Part shown: positions 20,593-28,967 of the stretch, in pieces
Layout: every line of letters starts with the position of its first letter
Numbering within the stretch: the first letter of the stretch is position 1
Source: Aureococcus anophagefferens
Lineage: Eukaryota; Sar; Pelagophyceae; Pelagomonadales; Pelagomonadaceae
NCBI RefSeq assembly: GCF_000186865.1
Contig: NW_008705563.1
Coordinates: 1,461,449-1,525,448 of the forward strand
DNA length: 64,000 bases
Reading direction: 5' to 3'
The notes under the pieces: model-generated
Databases searched by the model: none
What the model saw: only the letters and a program-made list of their open reading frames with translations
Told to the model about the DNA's origin: nothing
Translations under genes and position numbers: made by a program

Positions 20593-20994
20593 GGCCGCGG
20601 GCCCGCGGCGCCGCCGAGCCCCCGGCGGACGCGCGGCGACTCGGCCGCGGCCGCGGCCGCGGCCGCGCCGCCGCCGCCGCCGCCGCGCGACGACATGTCC
20701 GAGGACGACGCCGACGACGACGACAAGTGGAACGAGCGCCGCAAGTTCCACAAGCCCGCGGCCGAAATCCCGGAGCTCGACGACCTCGACGCGTCGCAGG
20801 GCGCGAGCCGCCTCAAGAAGCGCGCGGCCGCCGACAGCGACAGCGACGACGACCTCGACCTCGAGGTCGAGGACGCGCCCGCGCCCGCGCCCGCGCCGGA
20901 CCTCGAGTCCGACTCCGACGACGAGCCGGTGCCGCCGCCGACGCACGCGAAGCGCCGGCGCGTCGCGGTCTTCGACGACGAGGACGACGAGTGA
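17216..20994 (+). CDS. TIMELESS: TIMELESS/Tof1/Swi1 replication fork protection protein
   Basis: Join 17216-17437 and 17503-20994; 1237 aa. The N-terminal TIMELESS domain spans the single intron: exon 1 ends ...GEDCL and exon 2 begins EWLQDLQRAL, matching the family's CLE...DL..L motif. Further landmarks are SSRHGRFGT (about 405-415) and the C-terminal half with APHVNHFVYAFLRR, LLYRVRYFKAFARLL and HPMLYVEALF. The last third holds an acidic stretch, KRWSRAEDATLCLVLA (SANT-like) and many Asp/Glu/Lys runs. TIMELESS with TIPIN stabilises paused forks and supports checkpoint signalling and cohesion. The 65-bp intron (17438-17502) is phase 0 with GT...TAG; the frame upstream of ATG 17216 has no better start. 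Length is close to human TIMELESS (about 1200 aa). Confidence 0.92.
17438..17502 (+). other. Intron of TIMELESS (65 bp)
   Basis: GTCTGT donor and CCCCCGTAG acceptor. Removal joins GEDCL to EWLQDL in phase 0 and restores the conserved TIMELESS N-terminus. Retention gives a stop at 17456. Confidence 0.85.
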
Positions 20995-21248
20995 GGACGC
21001 GCGCGGAACCAAGTCCGCGCGCGCGCAGCCGCCGGTAAGGGGTGCTGACCGGCGTGGGCGGGTCATGGCAGCGCGTGGACGGGTCCGCACCGCGTCGCCC
21101 GCGACAGTTTTTTAGGCCGTCTTCACTTGCCGTTCGCTTTGATTGTCCTCGTCCCTGGCACTCGCTCTCGCGCGCGCCGGCCCGACCCCCGGCCTTCCGC
21201 GGCTGCGCGCAGCCGCAGACGCGTTGCAAGCGCGCGACGCATATCGAT
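20995..21248. promoter_or_regulatory. Intergenic region upstream of CXXC-MBD gene
   Basis: 254 bp between TIMELESS and the next gene on the same strand. It starts with a purine/pyrimidine-alternating cgcgcgcg stretch, has a T-run (acagttttttagg, about 21106) and ends with the small palindrome atatcgatat just before the ATG. It must hold the TIMELESS 3' end and the next promoter. Confidence 0.3.
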
Positions 21249-22150
21249 ATGTCCCCAAAAAAGCGCAGCAAGAAGCAGAAGACGGCGCCCAAGGAGGACC
21301 CGGCCTTCGACACGGTCACCGAGGACGGCTACGGCAGCGGGCGCGACTACGCGGACTTTCGCTTCAAAGTCGGCGACGCCGTCGAGTGCCTCATGGACGC
21401 CGGCGACCATTTTTACCCGGCGACGGTCGTCAAGGTCACGGACGCGGGCCTCGACGTCGTCTACGACGACGGCTCGCGCGAGTTCGGCGTCGCGGAGCGG
21501 CTGGTCAAGGCGGCGATCAAGTGGGTCGGCGTCGAGGCGCTGATCAAGCGGCCCGACGTCGCCGAGCTCCTGAGCCGGCCCGTGCCCGAGCGGCGGCCGG
21601 CCGCGGGGCCCTACACGGCGCGGCGCGTCCGCTGCGGCGTCTGCGCGGCGTGCACCGCGACGGAGTGCGGCGAGTGCGGCCCCTGCAAGGACCGGCCGAA
21701 GAACGGCGGGCCGGGCCTCATGAAGGCCGTCTGCATCAAGCGGCGCTGCGCCAACATGGTCCTCCGCGCGCCGGGCGAGTACAGCGGGCGACCGCGGGAA
21801 TGCCCGAACGAGGAGAGCGTCCTCGACCAGCTCGGCCGCTACGTGCAGATGTGCGGCGGCGACGTGTCCTGGGTCGAGGGCTGGGACGTGCGGAGCGAGG
21901 TCCGGCGCGGCGGCGCGACGGAGGGCACGTGGGACACGTACTTCTTCGACCCCCGGGGCAAGAAGTTCCGGAGCCGGGCCGAGGTCCGCCTTCGCGGCGT
22001 CCTGAACGCACCTTTTTCCTGACATCATCACTTTTCCGTCCGCAGGTCGCGCGCCACCTCAACCTCAAGCCCATCAGCACGAAGCGCGGCCTCCCCCCGG
22101 CGAAGCCCGCGGCGGCCCCGAAGCCCGCGCCGGCCCCCGCCGCGTCGTAA
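21249..22150 (+). CDS. CXXC zinc-finger and MBD-like chromatin protein
   Basis: Join 21249-21983 and 22046-22150; 279 aa. Residues about 37-85 look like a Tudor/agenet-type fold ([11 protein letters not shown], then FYPATVVKV, then YDDGSREF). Residues about 125-170 are a CXXC domain: [20 protein letters not shown], then the [15 protein letters not shown] half, with the KFGG signature reading KNGG. Residues about 205-260 are an MBD/TAM-like domain ([12 protein letters not shown], then [16 protein letters not shown] joined by splicing to VARHLNL). CXXC domains bind unmethylated CpG and MBD folds bind methylated CpG. The 62-bp intron splits the MBD. The C-terminus is Ala/Pro/Lys-rich. The stop lies 11 bp from the stop of the next, convergent gene. 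Confidence 0.88.
21984..22045 (+). other. Intron of CXXC-MBD gene (62 bp)
   Basis: GTCCGC donor, pyrimidine-rich end and CCGCAG acceptor. Splicing is phase 0 and rebuilds FRSRAE-VARHL of the MBD-like domain. Retention meets a stop at 22020. Confidence 0.85.
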
Positions 22151-22161
22151 GGCACGCGTCG

Positions 22162-23193
22162 TTAGAGGTCCGTGTTGCCGTAGGCGTCGACGGCGCTGTT
22201 GGGTTTGGCGCCGGCCGAGGGGATCTCGTCGTAGCCGCCGCGGCCGGCCATCGCGCCGGCGAGCGGGTTGTGGACCTGCGTCGCCGTGAAGGACACGGGC
22301 CGGTTGGGGATGTCGACGAACTGGGCGCCGCCGACGGCCTCGCGCTTGCGGCGCTTGACGACGGCCTGGCGGATCGCGCACGCCGTGATGCCGCCGGCGA
22401 CGAGCGCGATGAGGATCGCGGCCGTCGAGCTCGCGGTCGACGTCGCGCCCGACGGGAGCATGGACGGCGCGGCCGTGGCGGCGTGGTGCGACGACGGCGA
22501 ACTGTGGGGCGACCGCGCGGGGGCCAGCGTCGCCACGGGCACGTCCGCGGGGCTGAGCTTGGCCCACGACTCCGGGACGCACGCGACGTCCGCGGAGCGG
22601 CTGACGACGCCGCCGCAGTCGCCGCAGTCGTCGCCGACGCACTCCGAGGGGTGGTTGCAGCGGCAGAGCGGGCAGTGCGTGACCGCGTCGAGGCCCGCGG
22701 AGTAGCTGCTCGGGAAGACTCCTTTCCCGCCGCACCGGTACTTGCCGACGTCAAAGTGCGTCTCCTTGAGCTCCGTGGACCGCGCGGGGCAGAAGGAGTC
22801 CATGTCGCCCCAGCCGACGCAGTGCTCGTGGATCTCCCGCGCGCCGCACTGCGACGGGCTCTTGCCGTCGTCGTACTCGCACTCGATGACGACGAGAGAG
22901 CCCTCCGCCGCGCAGTCGAAGGGGTTGCTCCAGGTCTCGCAGGCCGCCTCCTTGCCGTCGTCGGACTCGCCGAGGCGCACCTTGAGCGGCCGGCCGTCGT
23001 AGCAGAAGCCCGCCGTCACCGTGCTCATGGGCTCGACCTCGAGGCGCGTGGTCGGGAAGGGGCTGTAGGTGTTCACGCGCGGGTACGTCAGCGACGCCTT
23101 TTGTGGACAGCGGTTCGCGACGTGGAGCACGGGCTGGCTGTCGCCGCTGGCGCGGGCGGCGAGGCACGCCAAGAGAAAGGCGGCGCGCTCCAT
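22162..23193 (-). CDS. Single-pass membrane protein with Cys-rich ectodomain
   Basis: 343 aa. A signal peptide (MERAAFLLACLAARASG) is followed by an ectodomain with about 16 Cys, including CPLCRCNHPSECVGDDCGDC near residues 170-190, then a Ser/Thr/Ala/Pro stalk. One membrane helix (AAILIALVAGGITACAI, about residues 258-274) is followed by a basic stop KRRKRE and a short tail with NPLAG and GYDEIP, which could be sorting motifs. No known family recognised. A start 19 bases upstream of the signal peptide ATG (23212) is possible. It is divergent from the Zn2Cys6 gene, with 100 bp between starts. Confidence 0.75.
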   Translation of the reverse strand: MERAAFLLACLAARASGDSQPVLHVANRCPQKASLTYPRVNTYSPFPTTRLEVEPMSTVTAGFCYDGRPLKVRLGESDDGKEAACETWSNPFDCAAEGSLVVIECEYDDGKSPSQCGAREIHEHCVGWGDMDSFCPARSTELKETHFDVGKYRCGGKGVFPSSYSAGLDAVTHCPLCRCNHPSECVGDDCGDCGGVVSRSADVACVPESWAKLSPADVPVATLAPARSPHSSPSSHHAATAAPSMLPSGATSTASSTAAILIALVAGGITACAIRQAVVKRRKREAVGGAQFVDIPNRPVSFTATQVHNPLAGAMAGRGGYDEIPSAGAKPNSAVDAYGNTDL

Positions 23194-23293
23194 CGATCCA
23201 ATTCGCACCATCGGCGCTCGCCGGTGGAGCTCAGGTGGATCTTGAAGAGGCAGCGTTTTTAGTTGCAGCCAGGCAGCCAGGTGCGAATATCCG

Positions 23294-25020
23294 ATGGAGT
23301 GGCTGCCCCCTCCCCAGCCGGCGGTCGCCACCGCGCCGACGACGATCGTGGACCCCGTGACCGGGGAGGAGCTGCCGGTGCACGGCGACGACGACGCGCC
23401 GGCGACCAGCGAGACCTGCCTGCCCTGCCGCATCTCCAAGGTCCATGAACACCCGCCCCGCGCGCGCGCCACCGCGCCGCCGCCGCAGGTGCGCTGCGAC
23501 AAGCAGGTGCCCTGCGGCCGCTGCCGCCGGCGCAAGGTGACCTGCATCCCGCAGACGGTGCGTCGGCGTACGCGTTCTCGCGAAACCCTCACTCCCGATT
23601 TCGCAGCGCGGCAAGCGGCGGCACCGGCGCAAGCAGTTCGCGGCCCGCGGCGACGCACCACGGCGGCGTCTCGTGTGTCTTTCTCGACTTAAACCGCGCC
23701 GCGCAGGTCGGCGAGCCCGCGTTCCGGGGCCTGCCGCTGCCCATCGCGTGGCCGCCGATCGGCGTCGGCGACCGCGCGCACGCGCGCGTCTTCGCGCCGG
23801 GCGACGCGTTCCTCCAGCCGCCGGCGGAGCCCGGCGGCGACTTCGAGGACGGCGAGGGCCGGCGCTGGACGCCCGCGGCCGCGCCGCCCGCGTGGCGCGG
23901 CGGCTTCCCGATGGGCGGCGGCCGCGTCGTCGCGCCGGCGGCCTTGGGCGAGCGGTCGCCCCACGACTGGACGCCCGTCGCCTACGCGAGCTACCTCGCG
24001 CCCCAGAACGTGCCCATCCTCCCGCCGCGGCCGTCCTTCCATTTCGCGGGCGGCGCCGCCGTCGAGCCCGTGTCGCCCATCGCGCCGCCGCGGGGCCGCG
24101 CGCCCTACCAGTTCCGCGCCGCGGCGCCGCCGGACCCGCGGCTCCGGAGGGTCGGCGCCCCGCTCGAGCCCGCGTCGCCGAAGCGCGCGGCCGTCGAGGG
24201 CGGCGGCTGGGTCGCGCCGCGCCGCTTCGCGCGGCCGCCGGAGCTCGCGCCCGCGCGGGCGCCCTGGCCTTCGCAAAGCGACGCCCTCGACGAGCCGGAG
24301 CCCCTCGAGCAGCCGCCGCTCTCCGCCGCGGGGCCCCACCGCATCGTCCACGGCGTCCTGGGCCTCGCGAAAGCGCCGACCTTCGACCGCGGCCGCGCGG
24401 TCGCGGCGCTGCGCCACCTCGCGGACGCGGCCCTCGCGGGCCGGCGGCCGTCGCTGCTCCAGCACGTGCTCTACCTCCACGAGGCCCTCGGCGCGCCCTT
24501 CGACGCGGACGCGGCCGTCGACGCCGCGATGTCGCCGTCGACGCCCGCGGCGCCGCCGCCGCGGGCGGGCGCGCCGCCCTTCCCGCCGACGGTCCACGGC
24601 GTGTCGACGCGCGCGTGCCCCGTGCTCGCCATGACCGTGGCGCGGGGCCGCCTCGTGGGCTGCGAGGCCAACGACGTCTTCAAGGCGAACGTCGCCGCGT
24701 CGATCCTCGACGACGACTCCGTCTTCGACGTGCTCGAGAAGCTCGTCGACGCCGACGACCTGCCGCGCTTCTACGACGCCCTCGCGGCGCTCTACGGCGG
24801 CGCGCGCGAGGTCACGCCCCTGCTGCGCTGCTCGCCGGACGTCCAGCACAACGTCGGCTGGCTCGCGTACGAGGCGCGGCCCGCCGCGACGCGCGTCCGC
24901 GTGCGCCTCGACCTCGCCGACGGCGGCGCCGCCGCGACCTACGCGCTCTGCATGCTTCCCGCGAAGCTCGCCGCGCCGCCGCCGGAGGCGCCGGAGCCGT
25001 GGGGGGGGGCGCGGGCGTGA
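23294..25020 (+). CDS. Zn2Cys6 (GAL4-type) transcription factor with PAS-like C-terminus
   Basis: At least three exons. Exon 1 is 23294-23440 and exon 2 starts at 23489; joining them gives CLPC-x6-C-x5-CGRC-x6-C, an exact Zn2Cys6 binuclear cluster followed by basic residues. The last exon runs from 23707 (after GCGCAG) to 25020. Between 23558 and 23706 there is one more short exon, probably beginning at 23607 and encoding RGKRRHRRK; its 3' boundary could not be fixed. The C-terminal 110 residues (ACPVLAMTVARGRLVGCEAN, then a FYDALAALYGGAREVTPLLR segment) look PAS-like, as in fungal acuK/ERT1 regulators, but this is tentative. Expected role: DNA-binding transcription factor with a sensor domain. 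Confidence 0.75.
23441..23488 (+). other. 48-bp intron inside the Zn2Cys6 motif
   Basis: GTCCAT donor, CCGCAG acceptor, phase 0, no in-frame stop. Its removal is required for the Cys spacing of the zinc cluster; retained, it would add 16 residues between the second and third Cys. Confidence 0.75.
23558..23606 (+). other. Probable second intron of Zn2Cys6 gene (49 bp)
   Basis: GTGCGT donor right after CIPQT and TTTCGCAG acceptor. The following exon reads RGKRRHRRK in phase 0. A further intron must end at 23706, but no donor gives both correct phase and a length above 34 bp, so this end of the model is uncertain. Confidence 0.5.
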
Positions 25021-25053
25021 GGTGGCTATATTTTAGTGACTCTAGTCTGCGCG

Positions 25054-26136
25054 TCAGGATGCTTGCGCGTCGAGTTCCGCGAGCGCAGACGCGGCTTTCT
25101 CGTGGCCCTTCGCGGCCGCGCGCGCGTACCAGCGCCGGGCCTCTTCGAGATCGACGTCGACACCCTCGCCATTCTCGTAGTAGATTCCCAGATTGAACTC
25201 CGCTGATGTATGTCCTCTGTCTGCTGCCAGCTTGCAGTAGCGAAAGGATTCCCGGTAACTCGAAGGACCTTCGTCGTAGAGCATGCAAGATAAGTTGAAT
25301 TGCGCTCGTGCATAGCCACGGTCCGCTGCCATTCGATACAGCTGCGTAGCCTTCTTCTTGTTGACTTTGACGCCGTCGGACTCGGACCCATGTTCAAGTA
25401 ATTTACCTAGACTGTACATCGAGTGCGAATCCCCGAGCTCCACACCACGCTTGAAGATTTTCGCGGCCTTCTTGAGGTTTTTCAGAATTCCATAAAAGCC
25501 GTGGCGGTACGCCTGACCGAGATGGTTAATCGCCTCTGGCATCTCGTTCTCCACGTGGCGACGAAGCCGAGCCAGTCCCTCCGCGTCGTTCTTCGGCACG
25601 GGCGCCCGACACACAGGACACGTCGGCTCGTCGTTTCTGTCGTCACATGATCTGCAGATCAGCCGTGCGCAGCAGGTTACAAACGCATTGGAAGCATTCA
25701 CGTCCCATTCCTCCAAGCATATCGGGCACCGCGACCCGAACCGCGCCGACACCGGCTCCGGCTCCGGGTTCGCCTCGCGCCGCAGACGAGCGGCCTCGTG
25801 CTCCGCGGCGATGCGGGCCCGGATTTCGTCGGCGTGCGACCGCGGCGCGGGGCCGTAGAAGACCTCCCGCGGGGGCGACGCGGGCGTCGGGGCCTCCGCC
25901 CGCGCCGCCTCCGCCGCGCGCTCGTTCCGGATCTTCTTACACGCCGTGCGGTGGCCGCGGTCGCGCCAGTCGATTCTTTGACATTCAACGGTGCAATACT
26001 GCGTGGTTTCGCACGGGCAATTGAGTTTCGCTTTTGCGCCGCAGATGGTACAGGTCAAACGCAGCTTCAGGGCTTTCGCCCGAGCCTTGACCTTCTCGAA
26101 CTCCTTCTGCTTTTTTTGCCAGTCGGGGACGTCCAT
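25054..26136 (-). CDS. MYND-RING-Sel1 repeat protein
   Basis: 360 aa. Residues 28-68 are a MYND-type zinc finger (CTICGAKAKLNC, then TTQYCTVECQRIDW, then HRTACKK). Residues about 135-180 are a RING-like finger (CPICLEEWDV, ending CPVCRAP). Residues about 190-355 contain four to five Sel1-like repeats (AINHLGQAYRHGFYG, MYSLGKLLEHG, AQFNLSCMLYDEG, AEFNLGIYYENGEGVD, then the WYARAAAKGHEKA helix). The RING suggests a ubiquitin ligase with Sel1 repeats as the adaptor; the substrate is unknown. This architecture is expanded in pelagophytes and other stramenopiles (general knowledge, not checked). The 3' half is clearly less GC-rich than its neighbours. Confidence 0.88.
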   Translation of the reverse strand: MDVPDWQKKQKEFEKVKARAKALKLRLTCTICGAKAKLNCPCETTQYCTVECQRIDWRDRGHRTACKKIRNERAAEAARAEAPTPASPPREVFYGPAPRSHADEIRARIAAEHEAARLRREANPEPEPVSARFGSRCPICLEEWDVNASNAFVTCCARLICRSCDDRNDEPTCPVCRAPVPKNDAEGLARLRRHVENEMPEAINHLGQAYRHGFYGILKNLKKAAKIFKRGVELGDSHSMYSLGKLLEHGSESDGVKVNKKKATQLYRMAADRGYARAQFNLSCMLYDEGPSSYRESFRYCKLAADRGHTSAEFNLGIYYENGEGVDVDLEEARRWYARAAAKGHEKAASALAELDAQAS

Positions 26137-26329
26137 ATCGAATTTGTGGCGCTTCGGGGAGACTGAGAAGCGGCGTCGCGGGTCGCGAATGTAGCGGGCG
26201 CGTGGCCAATCGCGTGCGCGACGCCCTGTACGAGTCGCGCTAGAGATTTTGCCTCAAGGATTTTGCTTTTTGCTGCCGATCTCAAATCTGCCACAACGCT
26301 GCTAGAGCTCTCCAAGTCCTCGACGGCGA
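26137..26329. promoter_or_regulatory. Shared upstream region of a divergent gene pair
   Basis: 193 bp between the MYND-RING-Sel1 gene (-) and the small membrane protein gene (+). It contains an AT-richer stretch (gagattttgcctcaaggatt near 26243). Promoter role inferred. Confidence 0.35.
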
Positions 26330-26926
26330 ATGGCGAGGCCCAGACGCACGTTCCTTGGCGAGGACGCCGGGACATGGAAAATCATCCTGATGGTCTGGGC
26401 CACCACATTTGTGCTCACGGTCCTCTACGAAGAGACCATGCTCGCGCGACGCGCGGAGCAGGAGCTCCTCGCCCGGCAGGTCACGCTCCGCTCGGCGACG
26501 ACGACGACGGCGCGACGGGAACCGGCGCTCGCGGCGGAGCGGTCGGTGCCGCGCGCGCGACCGGTCGTTGCGCCTGCGAACGCGTCGAGCCTCGCGGCGT
26601 CGCTCCGCGAAGAGCTCGCCGCCGCGGGCGCGCTCGCGCGCGAAGAGTTCGCCGCCGCGGGAGCGCTCGCCCGAAAGGACCTCGCCGCGGTCGAGGAGGC
26701 GGCCGCGGCCGCGGGCGCGATGGCCCGCGGCGACCTCGCGGCCGCGAGCGACCTGGCCCGGCGGGAGGTCGTCGCCGCGTCGAGCTACGCCGGCCCCTTG
26801 CTCGCCCTCGTGGACATGCTCCTCGCCGCCGGCGCAACCGCCGCGCTTTTCTACACGATCTGGCGGTGCGCGGGCGCCGCCGGCGACGACGCCGCGACGG
26901 ACGGCCGCAAGGCCCACACGATCTGA
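26330..26926 (+). CDS. Small two-helix membrane protein, function unknown
   Basis: 198 aa. A first hydrophobic helix (WKIILMVWATTFVLTVLY, about residues 16-33) and a second (YAGPLLALVDMLLAAGATAA to ALFYTIW, about 152-175) flank an Ala/Arg/Glu-rich amphipathic region of imperfect 11-residue repeats (LREELAAAGALAREEFAAAG). That spacer resembles LEA/apolipoprotein-like helical repeats. There is no recognisable family. It has a strong start context only by position; the ATG is the first in frame. It is convergent with the ELM2-SANT gene. Confidence 0.6.
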   Translation: MARPRRTFLGEDAGTWKIILMVWATTFVLTVLYEETMLARRAEQELLARQVTLRSATTTTARREPALAAERSVPRARPVVAPANASSLAASLREELAAAGALAREEFAAAGALARKDLAAVEEAAAAAGAMARGDLAAASDLARREVVAASSYAGPLLALVDMLLAAGATAALFYTIWRCAGAAGDDAATDGRKAHTI

Positions 26927-26928
26927 CC

Positions 26929-27013
26929 GCCGCGTTCGACTTCGCCTATAACTCGCAGACACCTAAACGCCGCGTTCGACTTCGCCTATACTAACTCGCA
27001 GAAGACGCCTAAA
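26929..27013. repeat. Two-unit tandem repeat between convergent genes
   Basis: Two copies of cgccgcgttcgacttcgcct followed by ata...actcgcaga...cctaaa, about 39 and 46 bp long, fill the gap between two stop codons. This is a recent duplication in a shared 3' region. Confidence 0.8.
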
Positions 27014-27019
27014 ACTTTA

Positions 27020-27763
27020 CTACTCCTCCTCCTCGGGCAGGGGCAGGAAGTACTTGAACGCGGCGGCGATGTCCGCGTCGCGGTCCGCGTCCAAAAGGCG
27101 GGAGATGTTGAGCTCGAGGCGCCGGGCGTCGATGATGCGCTGGTCGTACATGCGGAGCTGCTTGAGCACGGTGCCGAAGACCTGCGCGCCGACGGCGGCC
27201 CGGAGCTCCTGGAGGAAGCCGAGCGCGTTCGCCTCGTCCTGGAGCTGGAGCCGCGACGACCGCCGCGCGCCCGCCGTCGCCTCGGCGCCGCCGTCGCGGT
27301 CGACGACGACGCGGAAGTAGCGCGCGACGATCTCCGCGCGCGTCTTGTGCGGGAGCGCCGCGCGGAGCGCCGCCACGTCGTCGCCGTGCGCCGCGACGGC
27401 CCGCGTGAACGCGTCGACGTCGTCGGAGTCCCAGGGCGGCGCCCCCGCGAGGGTCGACCGCTCCGCGGCGACGCGGAGCAGGGCGCCATCGCCGTCGTAG
27501 CCGCACTCGTAGAAGACGCGGAGCAAAGCGGCGTCGTCGCCGGTCGACGCGCCGCCGGACCCGGGGGCGCCGACCATGCCGCGCGCGCGCCGCAGGAACG
27601 CGGCGACGTCGTCGGGGGCCACGTGCGCCGCGGGGGCCCAGAGCTTCTCCTCGCCGGGGGCGGCGGGCGCGGCGCCGGCGGGGGGCGACGCCTCGTGCGG
27701 CGGGAGCACGGCCTGGTAGACGTCGCCGACGCGGATCGTCCCGTGCTCGGGGTCGACGAGCAT
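27020..27763 (-). CDS. ELM2-SANT domain corepressor-like protein
   Basis: 247 aa. An ELM2-like motif at the N-terminus (IRVGDVYQAVLPP, about residues 9-21, with the helical part AAFLRRARGM and ALLRVFYECGYDGDGAL) is followed by a SANT domain (PWDSDDVDAFTRAVAAHGDD, then ALPHKTRAEIVARYFRV). The C-terminal third is a helical region ending in EEE. ELM2-SANT proteins (MTA, CoREST, MIER) recruit class I histone deacetylases, which is the likely role. ATG 27763 is the only ATG near the domain; the open frame upstream to 27904 has none and would collide with the divergent gene. Confidence 0.82.
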   Translation of the reverse strand: MLVDPEHGTIRVGDVYQAVLPPHEASPPAGAAPAAPGEEKLWAPAAHVAPDDVAAFLRRARGMVGAPGSGGASTGDDAALLRVFYECGYDGDGALLRVAAERSTLAGAPPWDSDDVDAFTRAVAAHGDDVAALRAALPHKTRAEIVARYFRVVVDRDGGAEATAGARRSSRLQLQDEANALGFLQELRAAVGAQVFGTVLKQLRMYDQRIIDARRLELNISRLLDADRDADIAAAFKYFLPLPEEEE

Positions 27764-27913
27764 GGTCGCCGGTCGTTGCCGGTCGAAGGTCGTCGCGCGA
27801 GGGTCGATCTCCGGGGCGACGCGTTTGGCTTCGGGTCGCTTGATCGGACTCGGCTCGGGGATGATGCACGGCTTCGAGCAGTTCCACGCTTCAGCAGCCC
27901 GCAACGAAGGACG
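27764..27913. promoter_or_regulatory. Shared upstream region of a divergent gene pair
   Basis: 150 bp between the ELM2-SANT (-) and Cys-rich membrane protein (+) start codons. No motif stands out. Confidence 0.3.
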
Positions 27914-28765
27914 ATGGCGTTCGATGCCAGCTCACGAACGCCGGCGCGGCGAATGACGGCCGCGATCATCATCTTCGCGCTCGCGCCCACGATCGCGCTG
28001 AGCCCGAGCGCCGCGCCCACAATCACGCCAACACCACCGGCGCTCTCCCCGGCACCGACGGCGACCCGCGCGCCCAGCCACGCCCCGACGACGCGCCACC
28101 CGTTCTGGGCCCCCTTCGACGCCCGCGACGCGCCGACGCCGGCGCCGACCCTGGAGCTGACGCCCGCGCCGAGCGCGTTCGCCAACTCGTCCGCGGCGCC
28201 GACGGCCGGCCTCGGCTGCGCGCCCAAGTGGCTCGGCGTCTGCCGCGTGTCCACGGCGCGGGGCGAGGACGTCGACGGCGAGTGCTGCGCGCGCGAGGAG
28301 GTGGCGTCCTGCGCCGAGGGCTTCCGCTACGACCGCGACCAGGCGTCGAAGTCGTGCGGGAAAGTTCGCTGCGCGCGGCAGACGTGCTGCGTCTACTGCC
28401 TCCCGGGCCAGCCCTGCCCGCGCCACAGCGACAAATACGGCGACGACGCGCGCTGCTCCGACATCGTCGGCTTCGTGCTGCTGGTCGTCGTGCTCATGAT
28501 CGGGCTGTGCTTCTGCGCGTTCGCCTTCGGCTGCACCGTTGCGACGTCGTCCTGGCGGCGGCCGCCGGGCCACCGCGTCGCGCTGGAGCAGGTCCTCGTG
28601 GGCGACCCGGCGCCGCGGCCCGTCGTCGTCGAGGGCCGCGGCCTCGACAGCGAGGTCGAGATGGCGGGCGCGGTCGTCGTCGCCGACGACGACGCGCGCG
28701 ACGAGGCGCCCGTCGCCCGCGCGACCTTCGTCCCCGCGGCCGCCCACGTCGTCAAGATCTCGTAA
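27914..28765 (+). CDS. Single-pass membrane protein with Pro/Thr stalk and Cys-rich domain
   Basis: 283 aa. A hydrophobic N-terminus (MTAAIIIFALAPTIAL, internal ATG at 27953) is probably a signal peptide. It is followed by a mucin-like region rich in APT/PAPT units (residues about 30-95), a compact Cys-rich module of about 14 Cys (LGVCRVST to CVYCLPGQPC, about 100-170) and one membrane helix (IVGFVLLVVVLMIGLCFCAF, about 185-204). The cytosolic tail is acidic and ends in KIS. This overall plan resembles the protein at 22162-23193, but I see no clear sequence similarity. Start 27914 or 27953. Confidence 0.7.
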   Translation: MAFDASSRTPARRMTAAIIIFALAPTIALSPSAAPTITPTPPALSPAPTATRAPSHAPTTRHPFWAPFDARDAPTPAPTLELTPAPSAFANSSAAPTAGLGCAPKWLGVCRVSTARGEDVDGECCAREEVASCAEGFRYDRDQASKSCGKVRCARQTCCVYCLPGQPCPRHSDKYGDDARCSDIVGFVLLVVVLMIGLCFCAFAFGCTVATSSWRRPPGHRVALEQVLVGDPAPRPVVVEGRGLDSEVEMAGAVVVADDDARDEAPVARATFVPAAAHVVKIS

Positions 28766-28967
28766 GGGGCGGACCCGAGGAACGAGGGGGGTTCTTGTGG
28801 GGGGCCGCGGGGAGACGTGCGGGGAGCGTGCGGGCGGCTGCGCGTGGCCTGCGCGTCAACATCAACTCAGAGCACACAACAGTGCCTCTCGCCTTGTGGC
28901 AATCGCGCGCGGCCGATCAAAGCTTGTGAACGTCGAGCGGCGCCCCGCGCCGCGCGACGAAGCGACG

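Noticed and set aside
20640..20700. Alternating gcggccgcggcc stretch as a Z-DNA or recombination site
   Set aside because: It simply encodes an Ala run followed by Pro codons in TIMELESS; nothing supports a separate role.
23673..25196. 507-codon frame over the Zn2Cys6 gene
   Set aside because: It starts at GTG and has Arg-rich shadow composition; the PAS-like reading is in the neighbouring frame.
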